This document shows, piece after piece, positions 7,837 to 16,256 of a stretch of DNA of 64,000 bases (position 1 is the first letter of the stretch; each line of letters begins with the position of its first letter). Under the pieces are notes generated by a model that was not told the DNA's origin, searched no databases, and saw nothing but the letters and a program-made list of their open reading frames with translations. The DNA comes from Rhizobiales bacterium IMCC20636. GTDB taxonomy: Bacteria; Pseudomonadota; Alphaproteobacteria; Rhizobiales; GCA-2746425. The translations under genes and the position numbers were made by a program. The stretch is from positions 4,495,001 to 4,559,000 of the forward strand of contig CP018226.1 of the NCBI GenBank assembly GCA_016865015.1, read 5' to 3'.

Positions 7837-9456
7837 ATGACCCAATTTTTGAATGAAAAAGAAAACATAGTCATTGAAGCTGTGGACGGTATCGTTGCGG
7901 CATCAGGTGGCAAGCTCGCGCGTTTGAACGGCTACCCTCACATTCGGGTGGTGGTTCGCAAGGACTGGGACAAATCCAAAGTCGCCCTGGTGTCTGGCGG
8001 CGGGTCAGGGCACGAACCGGCCCATGCGGGTTTCGTCGGCAAAGGCATGTTGACAGCTGCGGTGTGCGGGGACGTCTTTGCGTCCCCCTCAGTGGATGCA
8101 GTGCTGGCCGGCATTCTGGCTGTAACCGGTCCTGCCGGGTGCCTTTTGATCGTCAAGAACTATACCGGTGACCGGTTGAATTTTGGTCTGGCTGCCGAAC
8201 GCGCCCGTGCGTTCGGTCTGAATGTCAGCATGGTGATCGTGGATGATGATGTGGCGCTGCCGGACCTGCCGCAGGCCCGTGGCGTGGCGGGAACCCTGTT
8301 CGTTCACAAGATTGCAGGTGCCCTGGCAGATGCCGGTCAGGATTTGGACACCATCACCGATGTCGCCAAGCGGGTGATTGCCAGCACCAAGAGCATCGGC
8401 ATGTCTCTGGATACCTGCACGGTTCCAGGGTCGCCCAAAGAAGACCGCATTCCGGTTGGCATGGCTGAACTTGGACTTGGCATTCACGGCGAATCCGGTG
8501 TCGAACAAATTGCGTTCAATGGTGCCCGCGGCGCGATGGAAGCCGTCGTCAGCAAATTATCCGCTTCCATGAGCGAAAAGCCGCATGTTGCGCTGTTGAA
8601 CAATCTGGGCGGCGTATCGGAACTGGAGATGTCGGTGTTGCTGCGCGAGCTCATCAAGTCGTCTGTCGGGTCGAAGATCACGCATGTGGTCGGTCCGGCA
8701 TCGATGATGACATCCCTGGATATGCGTGGTTTCTCGATCTCGGTGTTTCCGGCAGATTCGGACGATCTGAAAGCGCTGGACTCCAGCACACCCCTGGCTG
8801 CCTGGCCGGGGCTGAGCAAAATTGCCCCCATTGAAATCGTCCCTTTGCCGGACGGACTGACCCCGATTGCACCTCTTGCATCGAACCACCAACCCACGCG
8901 TGATTTCCTCACCGGCTGTTGCGAGCTTTTGATTGCCGCCGAGGCTGACCTCAACGCACTTGATGCAAAATCCGGCGATGGTGACACCGGCTCAACGCTT
9001 GCCGGTGCGGCGCGCGCGCTGATTGGCGCGATGGACAAGCTGCCGCTGTCGGATCACACCCAACTTTATCGCGCCATCGGCCAGGAACTCAGCCAGACGA
9101 TGGGTGGATCTTCGGGCGTGCTGCTGGCGATCTTCTTTGCCGCGGCCGGTGATGCGGCCTCAAGTGGTCTGCCGATGCGTGTATCGCTGCAGGCAGGCTT
9201 GCAAAGAATGCAGGAGATCGGAGGTGCCAACCTTGGGGATCGAACCATGATTGATGCCCTGTCACCTGCGCTTGATGCGCTGGAGAGCGGGTTGAACGAC
9301 GCGGCAAAGGCTGCGCGTCGCGGCGCTGATTTCACGGCCACACTGACACAGGCAAAGGCAGGCCGCGCAACCTATGTCAGTCCGGCTCAGCTTGAAGGCC
9401 ATGTCGACCCGGGCGCAGAGGCAGTCGCCCGCCTGTTCGAACATCTGGCCAGCTGA
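7837..9456 (+). CDS. Dihydroxyacetone kinase family protein, ATP-dependent two-domain type (DhaK-DhaL)
   Basis: A 539-residue single-chain kinase. The DhaK half has GGGSGHEP (54-61), the substrate-loop region and His217 in LGIHGESG, matching the histidine that forms a hemiaminal bond with the ketose substrate. The DhaL half has the Mg-ATP motif DGDTG at 381-385. ATP-type DAK enzymes phosphorylate dihydroxyacetone, and family members in tetritol pathways phosphorylate D- or L-erythrulose. As last gene of the importer operon it should phosphorylate the incoming ketose or the product of a dehydrogenase. An erythrulose kinase role is suggested by the EryI-like isomerase at 20984-21439, but dihydroxyacetone is equally allowed by sequence. 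Confidence 0.93.
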   Translation: MTQFLNEKENIVIEAVDGIVAASGGKLARLNGYPHIRVVVRKDWDKSKVALVSGGGSGHEPAHAGFVGKGMLTAAVCGDVFASPSVDAVLAGILAVTGPAGCLLIVKNYTGDRLNFGLAAERARAFGLNVSMVIVDDDVALPDLPQARGVAGTLFVHKIAGALADAGQDLDTITDVAKRVIASTKSIGMSLDTCTVPGSPKEDRIPVGMAELGLGIHGESGVEQIAFNGARGAMEAVVSKLSASMSEKPHVALLNNLGGVSELEMSVLLRELIKSSVGSKITHVVGPASMMTSLDMRGFSISVFPADSDDLKALDSSTPLAAWPGLSKIAPIEIVPLPDGLTPIAPLASNHQPTRDFLTGCCELLIAAEADLNALDAKSGDGDTGSTLAGAARALIGAMDKLPLSDHTQLYRAIGQELSQTMGGSSGVLLAIFFAAAGDAASSGLPMRVSLQAGLQRMQEIGGANLGDRTMIDALSPALDALESGLNDAAKAARRGADFTATLTQAKAGRATYVSPAQLEGHVDPGAEAVARLFEHLAS

Positions 9457-9476
9457 CACTGGTTTGAAGCAACGGC

Positions 9477-9505
9477 CCCACAGCTGGTGAACAATCTGCT
9501 GTGGG
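9477..9505. terminator. Possible bidirectional terminator between convergent genes
   Basis: CCCACAGC (9477-9484) pairs with GCTGTGGG (9498-9505) across a 13-base loop. It lies between the ends of the kinase gene and the convergent autotransporter gene. There is no clear T-run, so termination is only plausible. Confidence 0.4.
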
Positions 9506-9568
9506 TCAATCGGAACAGGTTCCGTTATACGGTCAGTGGTGCCCAGCGACTAGCTGAACGGTGCTGCG

Positions 9569-12304
9569 CTAAAGCTGCATTTTGAGTTGGAGGCGGCTTT
9601 CGGCGCTTCGGGATGTTTCAGAAATTGTGCTTCTTCCGCTCAAATTCAACTGAACCCGATCTGTCAGTTCCAGGCTGGTGGATGTGCCCAGGGCAAACAC
9701 GTCTTTCGCTTCCTCGGCAGAGACTGTCTGGAAGGATGTCGGGGACCCGGTGAATGCCATGGTTTGCGAGCCGGATGTATCGCCAAGCTGACGTTCCCAC
9801 AGCGCGGTAATACCACCTGTCACGGCAACCGATCCAAAATGAAATTCATTGGAGACGCTTGCACCGACCACAGATTTTGCGTTGGTGGTTGAGACACCAT
9901 CGCCCGCCAGATTCAGCAGGCTGGCTCCGGTTTCCTGAAACGACTCTGTTTCATTTGCAAAAAGATCAAATCCGACGATTGGCGCAATGATCAGGTCAGC
10001 GCCGCCAATTGAAACCTGATGCCCGTAGCGGGCACGAAGCTGCCCGCCATAGGTGTATCCGGCATAGTCGGCTTCTGCAGTCAGATTGCCGACCAGAATA
10101 TCACGCTCGGTTTCAAATTGATGGTGGCTGTAAGACAGCACGCCCGTCAGACCAAACCCGCTCTGATTAATTCCCGCTGCGCCAATTCCACCATAAATCG
10201 CGGCATGGAAACTATCGGCACTTGCATCATAGCCACTGGTATTGTTGTCAAAAACCGTGTGCGAATAGCCTGCCGATCCGCCCAGAACCGCGTCAAACGC
10301 TCCCTCGATGCGGACGAATTCCGTGCCGACAAAAACACCGCCGGAATAGCTTTCCAGTTCATTGGCATTGTGATCTGCATCAACCGAACTGTAGCCACCT
10401 GCAATCTGTGTCCACAAAGCGTATCCAGTCGCCAATTCGCGGGCGGATTTTTCTGCGGTGGCGACCGTATCGAAAACACCGAACCTGTTGCGATCGCCTG
10501 GCTCTGCAGCATAGGAGGACAAAGGTTCAGACCCTTCGCCATTTGCAGGTATTGCGCCAAAGCCACCGGCTAGCGCTGCATTTTGCAGAACCGTATTGGC
10601 AAAAGTTGAGCTTATGGCTCCAGCTCCTGAGGCCGTACCGACATGGCCGTCGCCTGTCATCTGCGCCAGCGCTGTTGCAGCCTGTTCATTGGTCAGTGCC
10701 TGGAATGCAACACGAAGGCCCTGCCCTTCCGTGGACGAAAAATCGAAATCATCCAGTGCCTTTGCAGCGCCGGACTGGTTCCCGCTGGTTGCAAACGGCG
10801 AAAAATCCACCGTTTGGGATGTCAATGTGAGCAAAACATCATTGCCAGTGCCACCCGTGGTGCTGACGGCAGAATCAAAGAACGCCAGATCATCCGTGAC
10901 GCTGGAGAATGTGCCAGTCACAGCGTCAGAAGCATCATTTTCGATGATGATATATTCGATCTGTCCACCAATGCCAGATGCAGCCGCCTCGAAAGCGGCC
11001 GCGGCATCGACGGACTTCACGTTCAAGGACCCGCCGAGCGTGACCATCCCGTTCACGATCAATTTGTCGCTGCTGCCATTGCTGGCAATATCGATCGCGA
11101 GAGACCCGGCCCCTAACACAACATTTGTCGCTATTGTGACTTGCTCACCAACATCTCCATCCCGAAGATCAAAGCTTCCGTTATTCGCAAAACTGGTGAA
11201 GTTGTTCAGCGCAAGGGTTCCGACGGCGGTTAACGTTCCGGTCGCATTGTTGGTAAAGGAGTTGTTGCCACCTGTTGTCCCGGTGACATCCAATGTTCCC
11301 GAATTGCTGACGACACCATTGACCGTTCCCGCGACATTCGCAGATGCGCCATTTGCCACAGAAAGTCCGCCCCCAATTGAGCCCGTAGAAGACAGAGTGG
11401 AACTGTTGACTGAGACCAGCCCGGTTATGCTGCCATTGTTGGTGACGCCACCGCCGTTGATAATCACGTTTCCTGTGATTGTGCCATTGTTCCCGGTTGT
11501 GCCTCCGGACGTTGTGAATGAGGTACTAGCTGTCAAATTCTGTATGGCATTAACTGTAAAAGTGCCACCACTCACAAGAACTGCACCCGTCACGGTGGGG
11601 TCGCCGTCCACAGTTGTGGAACCATTTGCCTGTGTTACGGTTCCCCCGACATTCCCTGCCAGAGTGGTTGTGCCACTATTGAAGACACTGCTGTTGATCG
11701 TGCCATCGTGATTCAGCGCCCCGCCTGAACTTACAGTGATACTTCCAGTGGAGGTGCCTGTCACATTCACAGCCGCGCCGGAACTGACTGTGGTTAATCC
11801 TGTGTAGGTGTTTGTTCCGGAAAACACGATTGTTCCGTTGCTGATCTGCACTGTTCCCGGTGAGCCACCGGTGTCCTGAATGGCACTGCTAATCGTCGCG
11901 GTACCCGTCGCAGACAGAATTGCGGAGGCACCGTTGATGTCCAGCGTGCCGCCTGAAATCACATATCCGTCCGTATTGAAGGTCAGACCGGCGATTTGTT
12001 CCGTACCGGACACTGTCACAGTGCCTGCAGTTCCGCCAAATATAGCCGTGTCGCCGGCAACCCAAGTTACCCCGGGACCACTGTCTGCCGCATCAGTCCA
12101 ATTTGAAGTGTTCCAGGCGCCCGTGCCTCCGTCGATTGCCGCGTTATTGGGAACAGTATCCCAATAGGCATCCGCAGCCAGAGCTTCCGAAGCCAGAGGA
12201 ATGGATACAGAAATTCCGCTCAACACCACCAATGGCAATGCTGTGGTTCTCAAAAGGTCAAATTTCATCGTTTGGAAAGCTCGTTTGTCTTTGAGTGCAG
12301 ACAT
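9569..12304 (-). CDS. Autotransporter (type V secretion) with repetitive beta-helix passenger
   Basis: A 911-residue surface protein. A signal peptide ends near SEALA before ADAYWDT. The passenger (to about residue 560) is rich in Gly, Thr, Ser, Asn and Val, with repeated short turns such as SGGTLDINGAS, SNGTIVFSGTNTYTG and NGGGVTNNGSITG, typical of a right-handed beta-helix with PATR-like repeats. The last 270 residues look like an autotransporter barrel (SGGVFVGTEFVRIEGAFDAV and alternating aromatic strands). The protein ends in KMQL, not the usual terminal Phe. The start is uncertain: an ATG 36 bases downstream (12268, MKFDLLRTT) gives a neater signal peptide and may be the real one. Function, perhaps adhesion, cannot be specified. 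Confidence 0.88.
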   Translation of the reverse strand: MSALKDKRAFQTMKFDLLRTTALPLVVLSGISVSIPLASEALAADAYWDTVPNNAAIDGGTGAWNTSNWTDAADSGPGVTWVAGDTAIFGGTAGTVTVSGTEQIAGLTFNTDGYVISGGTLDINGASAILSATGTATISSAIQDTGGSPGTVQISNGTIVFSGTNTYTGLTTVSSGAAVNVTGTSTGSITVSSGGALNHDGTINSSVFNSGTTTLAGNVGGTVTQANGSTTVDGDPTVTGAVLVSGGTFTVNAIQNLTASTSFTTSGGTTGNNGTITGNVIINGGGVTNNGSITGLVSVNSSTLSSTGSIGGGLSVANGASANVAGTVNGVVSNSGTLDVTGTTGGNNSFTNNATGTLTAVGTLALNNFTSFANNGSFDLRDGDVGEQVTIATNVVLGAGSLAIDIASNGSSDKLIVNGMVTLGGSLNVKSVDAAAAFEAAASGIGGQIEYIIIENDASDAVTGTFSSVTDDLAFFDSAVSTTGGTGNDVLLTLTSQTVDFSPFATSGNQSGAAKALDDFDFSSTEGQGLRVAFQALTNEQAATALAQMTGDGHVGTASGAGAISSTFANTVLQNAALAGGFGAIPANGEGSEPLSSYAAEPGDRNRFGVFDTVATAEKSARELATGYALWTQIAGGYSSVDADHNANELESYSGGVFVGTEFVRIEGAFDAVLGGSAGYSHTVFDNNTSGYDASADSFHAAIYGGIGAAGINQSGFGLTGVLSYSHHQFETERDILVGNLTAEADYAGYTYGGQLRARYGHQVSIGGADLIIAPIVGFDLFANETESFQETGASLLNLAGDGVSTTNAKSVVGASVSNEFHFGSVAVTGGITALWERQLGDTSGSQTMAFTGSPTSFQTVSAEEAKDVFALGTSTSLELTDRVQLNLSGRSTISETSRSAESRLQLKMQL

Positions 12305-12742
12305 ATCGCTCGACCACCAACCCCATTTTTGTAGTCGACAAACCGGATCGCCTCCGATTTATCAGGCACCACCAAGTAAGTATTAACAACGAGTAAATGA
12401 TGCACGTCAACCTTGCTGCTGACCAGCCAGAGCGTTTTGTGTTTTTCTAGGACCGTTCAGATTAAATGCGCCAACATGTTTTAAGACATCCTCTCTGGGT
12501 TTTTTCGAACCTTGGGCATGCTGTATTTAATCATTGCGATATGAGTGTTGGAAGATGCCAACCGTATCTGTTTGTGTTGCGACCCCTGAAGATCATCAGG
12601 CTGTGAACCTACAAGATAAACACCCGCTCTCGTCCGCCCAGTTGCCGACGCAACCCTCACTCAGTCTGGACCGGCTGACTCTCTCTTCTTCTGATTTTCA
12701 GGGATTGAACCGGGTTGCGTCTTGGATTAAATACAGATTGTT
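12305..12742. other. Intergenic region between autotransporter and riboswitch
   Basis: About 440 bases separate the divergent autotransporter and the ribH leader. It should hold promoters for both. No reading frame here has codon use, homology or a ribosome site that would make me call it. No repeat or RNA gene was recognised. Confidence 0.5.
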
Positions 12743-12866
12743 CTCAGGGCGGGGTGAAACTCCCCACCGGCGGTTAAAGCCCGCGAGCGCTTCCGGAAAC
12801 GGAAGGTCAGCAGATCCGGTGTCATTCCGGAGCCGACGGTTAAAGTCCGGATGAAAGAGAATGGTG
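12743..12866 (+). promoter_or_regulatory. FMN riboswitch (RFN element)
   Basis: The conserved RFN blocks appear in order: AGGGCGGGGTGAAACTCCCC, ACCGGCGG, AGCCCGCGAGC, a variable GC-rich hairpin (GCTTCCGGAAACGGAAGG), GCAGATCCGGTG, AGCCGACGGTTAAAGTCCGG and ATGAAAGAGA. This RNA binds flavin mononucleotide and turns down riboflavin synthesis genes when FMN is abundant. It precedes ribH with about 76 bases between. The closing stem is near 12743-12750 and 12859-12866; exact ends are approximate. Confidence 0.97.
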
Positions 12867-12870
12867 CGTG

Positions 12871-12890
12871 CTTTGCCTTGTTGGGCAAAG
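12871..12890 (+). other. Hairpin in the ribH leader (possible riboswitch expression platform)
   Basis: CTTTGCC (12871-12877) pairs with GGCAAAG (12884-12890) around TTGTTG. It follows the FMN aptamer directly but has no T-run. It may belong to the switching platform that controls ribosome access or termination. Confidence 0.4.
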
Positions 12891-12942
12891 TGACCGTGCC
12901 TGTGCTCTGGGACCTGACGCAATTTTTACGTAGGGTTCCAAA

Positions 12943-13419
12943 ATGACGACTGAACAAACTCCCCGCATCGCTTTTATCAAAGCTGGTTGGCACGCTGACA
13001 TTGTGGATCGTGCCCATGATGGCTTTGCCGACGAAATTTCCCGACTGATGCCAACAGCTGTGTGTGACACGTTCGACGTGCCCGGTGCCTTCGAAATGCC
13101 ATTGCTGGCCAAAAAACTGGCTTTGACGGGACACTATGACGCCATTGTCGCTGCCGCGCTTGTGGTGGATGGCGGTATTTATCGCCATGACTTTGTCGCC
13201 GACGCTGTTGTGGCTGGCCTGATGACGGTTCAGCTTGAGACCATGGTACCGGTGTTCTCGGTATCCCTGACGCCGCACAATTATCAACCGGTTGAGGAGA
13301 TAGAAAACTTCTTCCGGGCACATTTCATAAAGAAGGGTGCGGAAGCGGCCAACGCGGTTCAAAAAGTGCTCAGCGTTGAGGCTACGCTGCCAAAACCGGT
13401 TCTGCTCAAAAGCGCCTGA
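12943..13419 (+). CDS. ribH: 6,7-dimethyl-8-ribityllumazine synthase, RibH2 type
   Basis: A 158-residue enzyme that condenses 5-amino-6-ribitylamino-uracil with 3,4-dihydroxy-2-butanone 4-phosphate, the step before riboflavin. The sequence follows the Brucella/Rhizobium RibH2 (decameric) pattern: IAFIKAGWHADIVDRA near the N-terminus, FDVPGAFEMPLLAK for the substrate pocket, VVDGGIYRHDFVADAVV with the catalytic His-Asp region, and SVSLTPHNYQ. It stands alone behind an FMN riboswitch, the usual arrangement for ribH2 in rhizobia, whose main rib operon with ribH1 lies elsewhere. Length is normal. Confidence 0.96.
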   Translation: MTTEQTPRIAFIKAGWHADIVDRAHDGFADEISRLMPTAVCDTFDVPGAFEMPLLAKKLALTGHYDAIVAAALVVDGGIYRHDFVADAVVAGLMTVQLETMVPVFSVSLTPHNYQPVEEIENFFRAHFIKKGAEAANAVQKVLSVEATLPKPVLLKSA

Positions 13420-13421
13420 CC

Positions 13422-13538
13422 GGACATGATCAGGCCACCATCCACATTGGTGGTCTGGCCGGTGATATAGTCGGCGTCTTCGCTGGCAAGAAACGAGACC
13501 AGACCGGCGACGTCCTTGCCAATGCGAGTTCGGCCAAA
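13422..13538 (-). pseudogene. Remnant of a short-chain dehydrogenase/reductase (C-terminal tail only)
   Basis: On the minus strand the frame reads RTRIGKDVAGLVSFLASEDA followed by DYITGQTTNVDGGLIMS. This is the standard C-terminal end of SDR proteins (edge helix, then the final TGQ...VDGG strand). No Rossmann glycine motif or YxxxK catalytic site exists in the bases before it, and the frame runs on past the usual SDR end into the antisense of ribH. It is therefore a decayed fragment of about 39 codons between ribH and the SbcC-like gene. Confidence 0.75.
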
Positions 13539-13610
13539 AACATGGATAAGTCCCAGTATCAAATCGTAATTGGCGGCATTTGCTGCTGGTAGTTTGTGGG
13601 GTAGCCAGAC

Positions 13611-16256
13611 TTACGTCTCGCCAGGGGTCCAGCTGGTCATGTGAAGGCCATTGCCGCCGAGGCGCTCGAATGCGCGTTGGCGGCAGCTGAAGACGACGAT
13701 CTGAAGGTCATTGGCCTGTCTGTGGAGTGCGTCAAACATGCGCTCGATCCGTTCATCATCCGAATACACCAGTGCATCATCGAGAATGACGGGAACAGGG
13801 CTGCCGGATTTGGCGAGCAGGCGGGCGAATGCCAGGCGGGTCAGGATGGCAAGCTGTTCACGCATGCCACCGCTCAAGAGATTTATGTCTTCATCCAGAC
13901 CTTCACGGCCCAGAGTGCTGGGAAGAAGCGTTGCCTCATCGAAGGTGATGTGGGCCTCGTCCAGCAACAGGGTGAGAAGCGGTTTCAGTTCCGCCATGAC
14001 AGGCTCGAAATAGCGTTCTTTGGCCGATGAGCGTGCCTCTTCCAGCACCGCTTTCAGTCGGTTGAGTGCAGAGATCTCATGCTCGAATCGCTCGATGCGG
14101 GTTTTCACCGCAGCACAGCGCCCGCTGATCTCCTGGTATTCATCTTCAATGCCGTGGCCGGACGAGACAGAAATGCGTCCATCCAGTTCGGCGACTTCCT
14201 TGTTCAACAGATCAATCTCTGCTTGCACCCGGTCCAGAGTGGAACTCGCCCGCTCATATGCCGCCGTGACGCTCTCCAGATCGGGCGCATTTTCGCGCAG
14301 ATGCGCTGTGGTTTTCCGAGCCGCTTCCAGCACCTCTTGCGCCTCTGAATATGTATGTTGAAGCGATTTCAACCGAGTCGTCCGCTCATCTTCGGAGATG
14401 AGTTCAGCTTCAAGCTCCTGGCTTTCCTTGCGCATGGCAGCGATCATGATTTCCTTGCGGAGAAAATCTTCTTTCGCGTTTTGAAAGGCTGCCCGGGCCT
14501 TTTCCCGCTCGCTCGCCGCCAGGCGATGCGCTTCGATGGCTGCAGCCAATTCCGCTTCTGCATCCTCCAGGCCGAGTTCCGAGGGAACAGTGGCTGTCAA
14601 CAACGCTTCCAGCTGGACGGCGCGCTGCCTCAAAGCTTCGATACCGTCCGGTGCCCGCACATCCAGTTCCGAGCGCTTCTGCGCCAAGTATGAGGTCTTG
14701 TCCTTTGCTCGTGAAAGCTGCTCCCGTGCGGCCACAACAGAATCGCATTCGATCTGCGCCAGACCCCTTTGCAATTGGGCTTTGAGATCCTGGAGTTTCG
14801 CGTCCTGATCCCCGCTCGATGCGTCGGAGCCTGCTGATATCGTCAGTTTCCCGATATCAGGAATATCAAAATAGGTTCTGGACGAAACCTTGACGGTCTG
14901 GCCTTGCGTCAGGGCGCTGCCATCATGGATGATCTGCACGCCGCCCGGTTCGACATAGTCGACATGAACCGTAACCGCTTCCGAGTGTATCGTGATGTTG
15001 AGCGTTTCGATCTGCCGCTCAAGGGCGTCCAATTGGTTGATGAGTTTATCGTCAACCGCAAGCACACTGCATTCGGCGGCCAGAATTTCGATTTCACCGC
15101 GCAGTGCTTCTGCTTTTTCCAGTTGTGTCTTGAGCTCGGTGAACTGCTCCGCTGCGCGTTCTGCGTCCTTGGTACGTTGTGCTGTCACCAGAAGTCCGCG
15201 CGCATCATTCAAGCGTTTGTCACAGACCTCCAAAGCCTTCTGACTTGCATCATTTGCGGACAACGCTTCATCCCGTTTCAACTCTGCCTGTTCAAACTGA
15301 GCGGCACCATTGACTAGTTGTGCGGTGAGTTTGTCGAGCTTTTCCAGTTTTGACTGGTGGCTCTCCAGTGCGCGATTTGCCGTCTGGCACTTTTCAGCGG
15401 CCAGCTTTTCCTCAGCTTCAGCCATTGCCAGTTTGCCGGATTGTTCCTTCGCAGCGTCCAGCCGCTCTGCGCCATCTCTTTTTTGCTGGAGTCTCTCTCT
15501 CGCTGCGTCAGGATCATTCAAATCTTTCAGCCGGTTCAGCTTCTTGCGTCGCGCATCAAGCGCGGAGCGCAATTCGTCAATCTGTGCTTTGAGATCAGCC
15601 TCTTTCGCCGTCAATTCCGCATGCTCTGTTATGACTTCGGCATATGGTCCACCGGCCTTGGGTTTGCCAGTTCCAGTGACCAGCCTCTCCAGCTCCGCCT
15701 TGGTGCGTTCGAGGACACGCGACATACGACGACCTCCGGTGAGGAATTCAACCTCATCATCTGTCACCGATGTCAGCACGTCTTCTCTGACCCGGCGTTC
15801 CTCATCTTTCTCCTTGTTGGAACCGCCACCAATCTCGGTGGCGCCCTGTTGAACCCATAAAAGCCCTGCCGGACCGGTTGATCCGCCGCGCATCAACTTT
15901 GCTATCCAAGCCTCAGCCGCATCCGCCTGGGCGATAATTCTGTTGGTTGCAATCTCTGTGATGATCGCTTTTTTACCAGCGTAATATGTCTTGCTGATGC
16001 GAAACTGGCCTTCGGGTGTTTCCACATCGACTTCAACATGGGGGCTGCCGCCACTATATGGCCGCAGCAACTGCACGGATTTCGGCGTTCCGGAAAAGGG
16101 TTGGAAGAAAGCAGCATGCAAGGCGTCGAAGCTTGTGGATTTGCCGAATTCATTTTCGGCAGACAAAACGTTCACACCGTCGCCAATGTTCTCGATAGCG
16201 ATGCCGCGATCTGCAAACTTTCTGACATTCCAAAGACGCAAGGCGCGGAGCTTCAT
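13611..16256 (-). CDS. SMC/SbcC-like (YhaN-like) AAA ATPase with coiled coil
   Basis: An 881-residue protein. The N-terminus (MKLRALRLWNVRKFADRGIA) and the nucleotide site ENEFGKST at residues 34-41 match the SbcC/Rad50/YhaN group; the first Walker A residue is Ala33, not Gly. The C-terminal half-site has the signature LLSGGMREQLAILTRLAFARL and Walker B PVILDDALVYSDDERI. Two coiled-coil arms, about 165-440 and 510-735, flank a non-coiled insert (YVEPGGVQIIHDGSALTQGQ) in place of a CxxC zinc hook, which I do not find. With the upstream nuclease it likely forms a DNA-end processing complex. The start overlaps the partner stop by four bases (ATGA). Confidence 0.88.
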   Translation of the reverse strand: MKLRALRLWNVRKFADRGIAIENIGDGVNVLSAENEFGKSTSFDALHAAFFQPFSGTPKSVQLLRPYSGGSPHVEVDVETPEGQFRISKTYYAGKKAIITEIATNRIIAQADAAEAWIAKLMRGGSTGPAGLLWVQQGATEIGGGSNKEKDEERRVREDVLTSVTDDEVEFLTGGRRMSRVLERTKAELERLVTGTGKPKAGGPYAEVITEHAELTAKEADLKAQIDELRSALDARRKKLNRLKDLNDPDAARERLQQKRDGAERLDAAKEQSGKLAMAEAEEKLAAEKCQTANRALESHQSKLEKLDKLTAQLVNGAAQFEQAELKRDEALSANDASQKALEVCDKRLNDARGLLVTAQRTKDAERAAEQFTELKTQLEKAEALRGEIEILAAECSVLAVDDKLINQLDALERQIETLNITIHSEAVTVHVDYVEPGGVQIIHDGSALTQGQTVKVSSRTYFDIPDIGKLTISAGSDASSGDQDAKLQDLKAQLQRGLAQIECDSVVAAREQLSRAKDKTSYLAQKRSELDVRAPDGIEALRQRAVQLEALLTATVPSELGLEDAEAELAAAIEAHRLAASEREKARAAFQNAKEDFLRKEIMIAAMRKESQELEAELISEDERTTRLKSLQHTYSEAQEVLEAARKTTAHLRENAPDLESVTAAYERASSTLDRVQAEIDLLNKEVAELDGRISVSSGHGIEDEYQEISGRCAAVKTRIERFEHEISALNRLKAVLEEARSSAKERYFEPVMAELKPLLTLLLDEAHITFDEATLLPSTLGREGLDEDINLLSGGMREQLAILTRLAFARLLAKSGSPVPVILDDALVYSDDERIERMFDALHRQANDLQIVVFSCRQRAFERLGGNGLHMTSWTPGET

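Noticed and set aside
10596-11711. 371-codon plus-strand frame rich in Pro and Val
   Set aside because: It mirrors the Gly/Thr/Asn-rich repeats of the autotransporter passenger on the other strand.
12727-13362. 211-codon minus-strand frame over the riboswitch and ribH
   Set aside because: It crosses a clear FMN riboswitch and the ribH gene in antisense and has no domain features.
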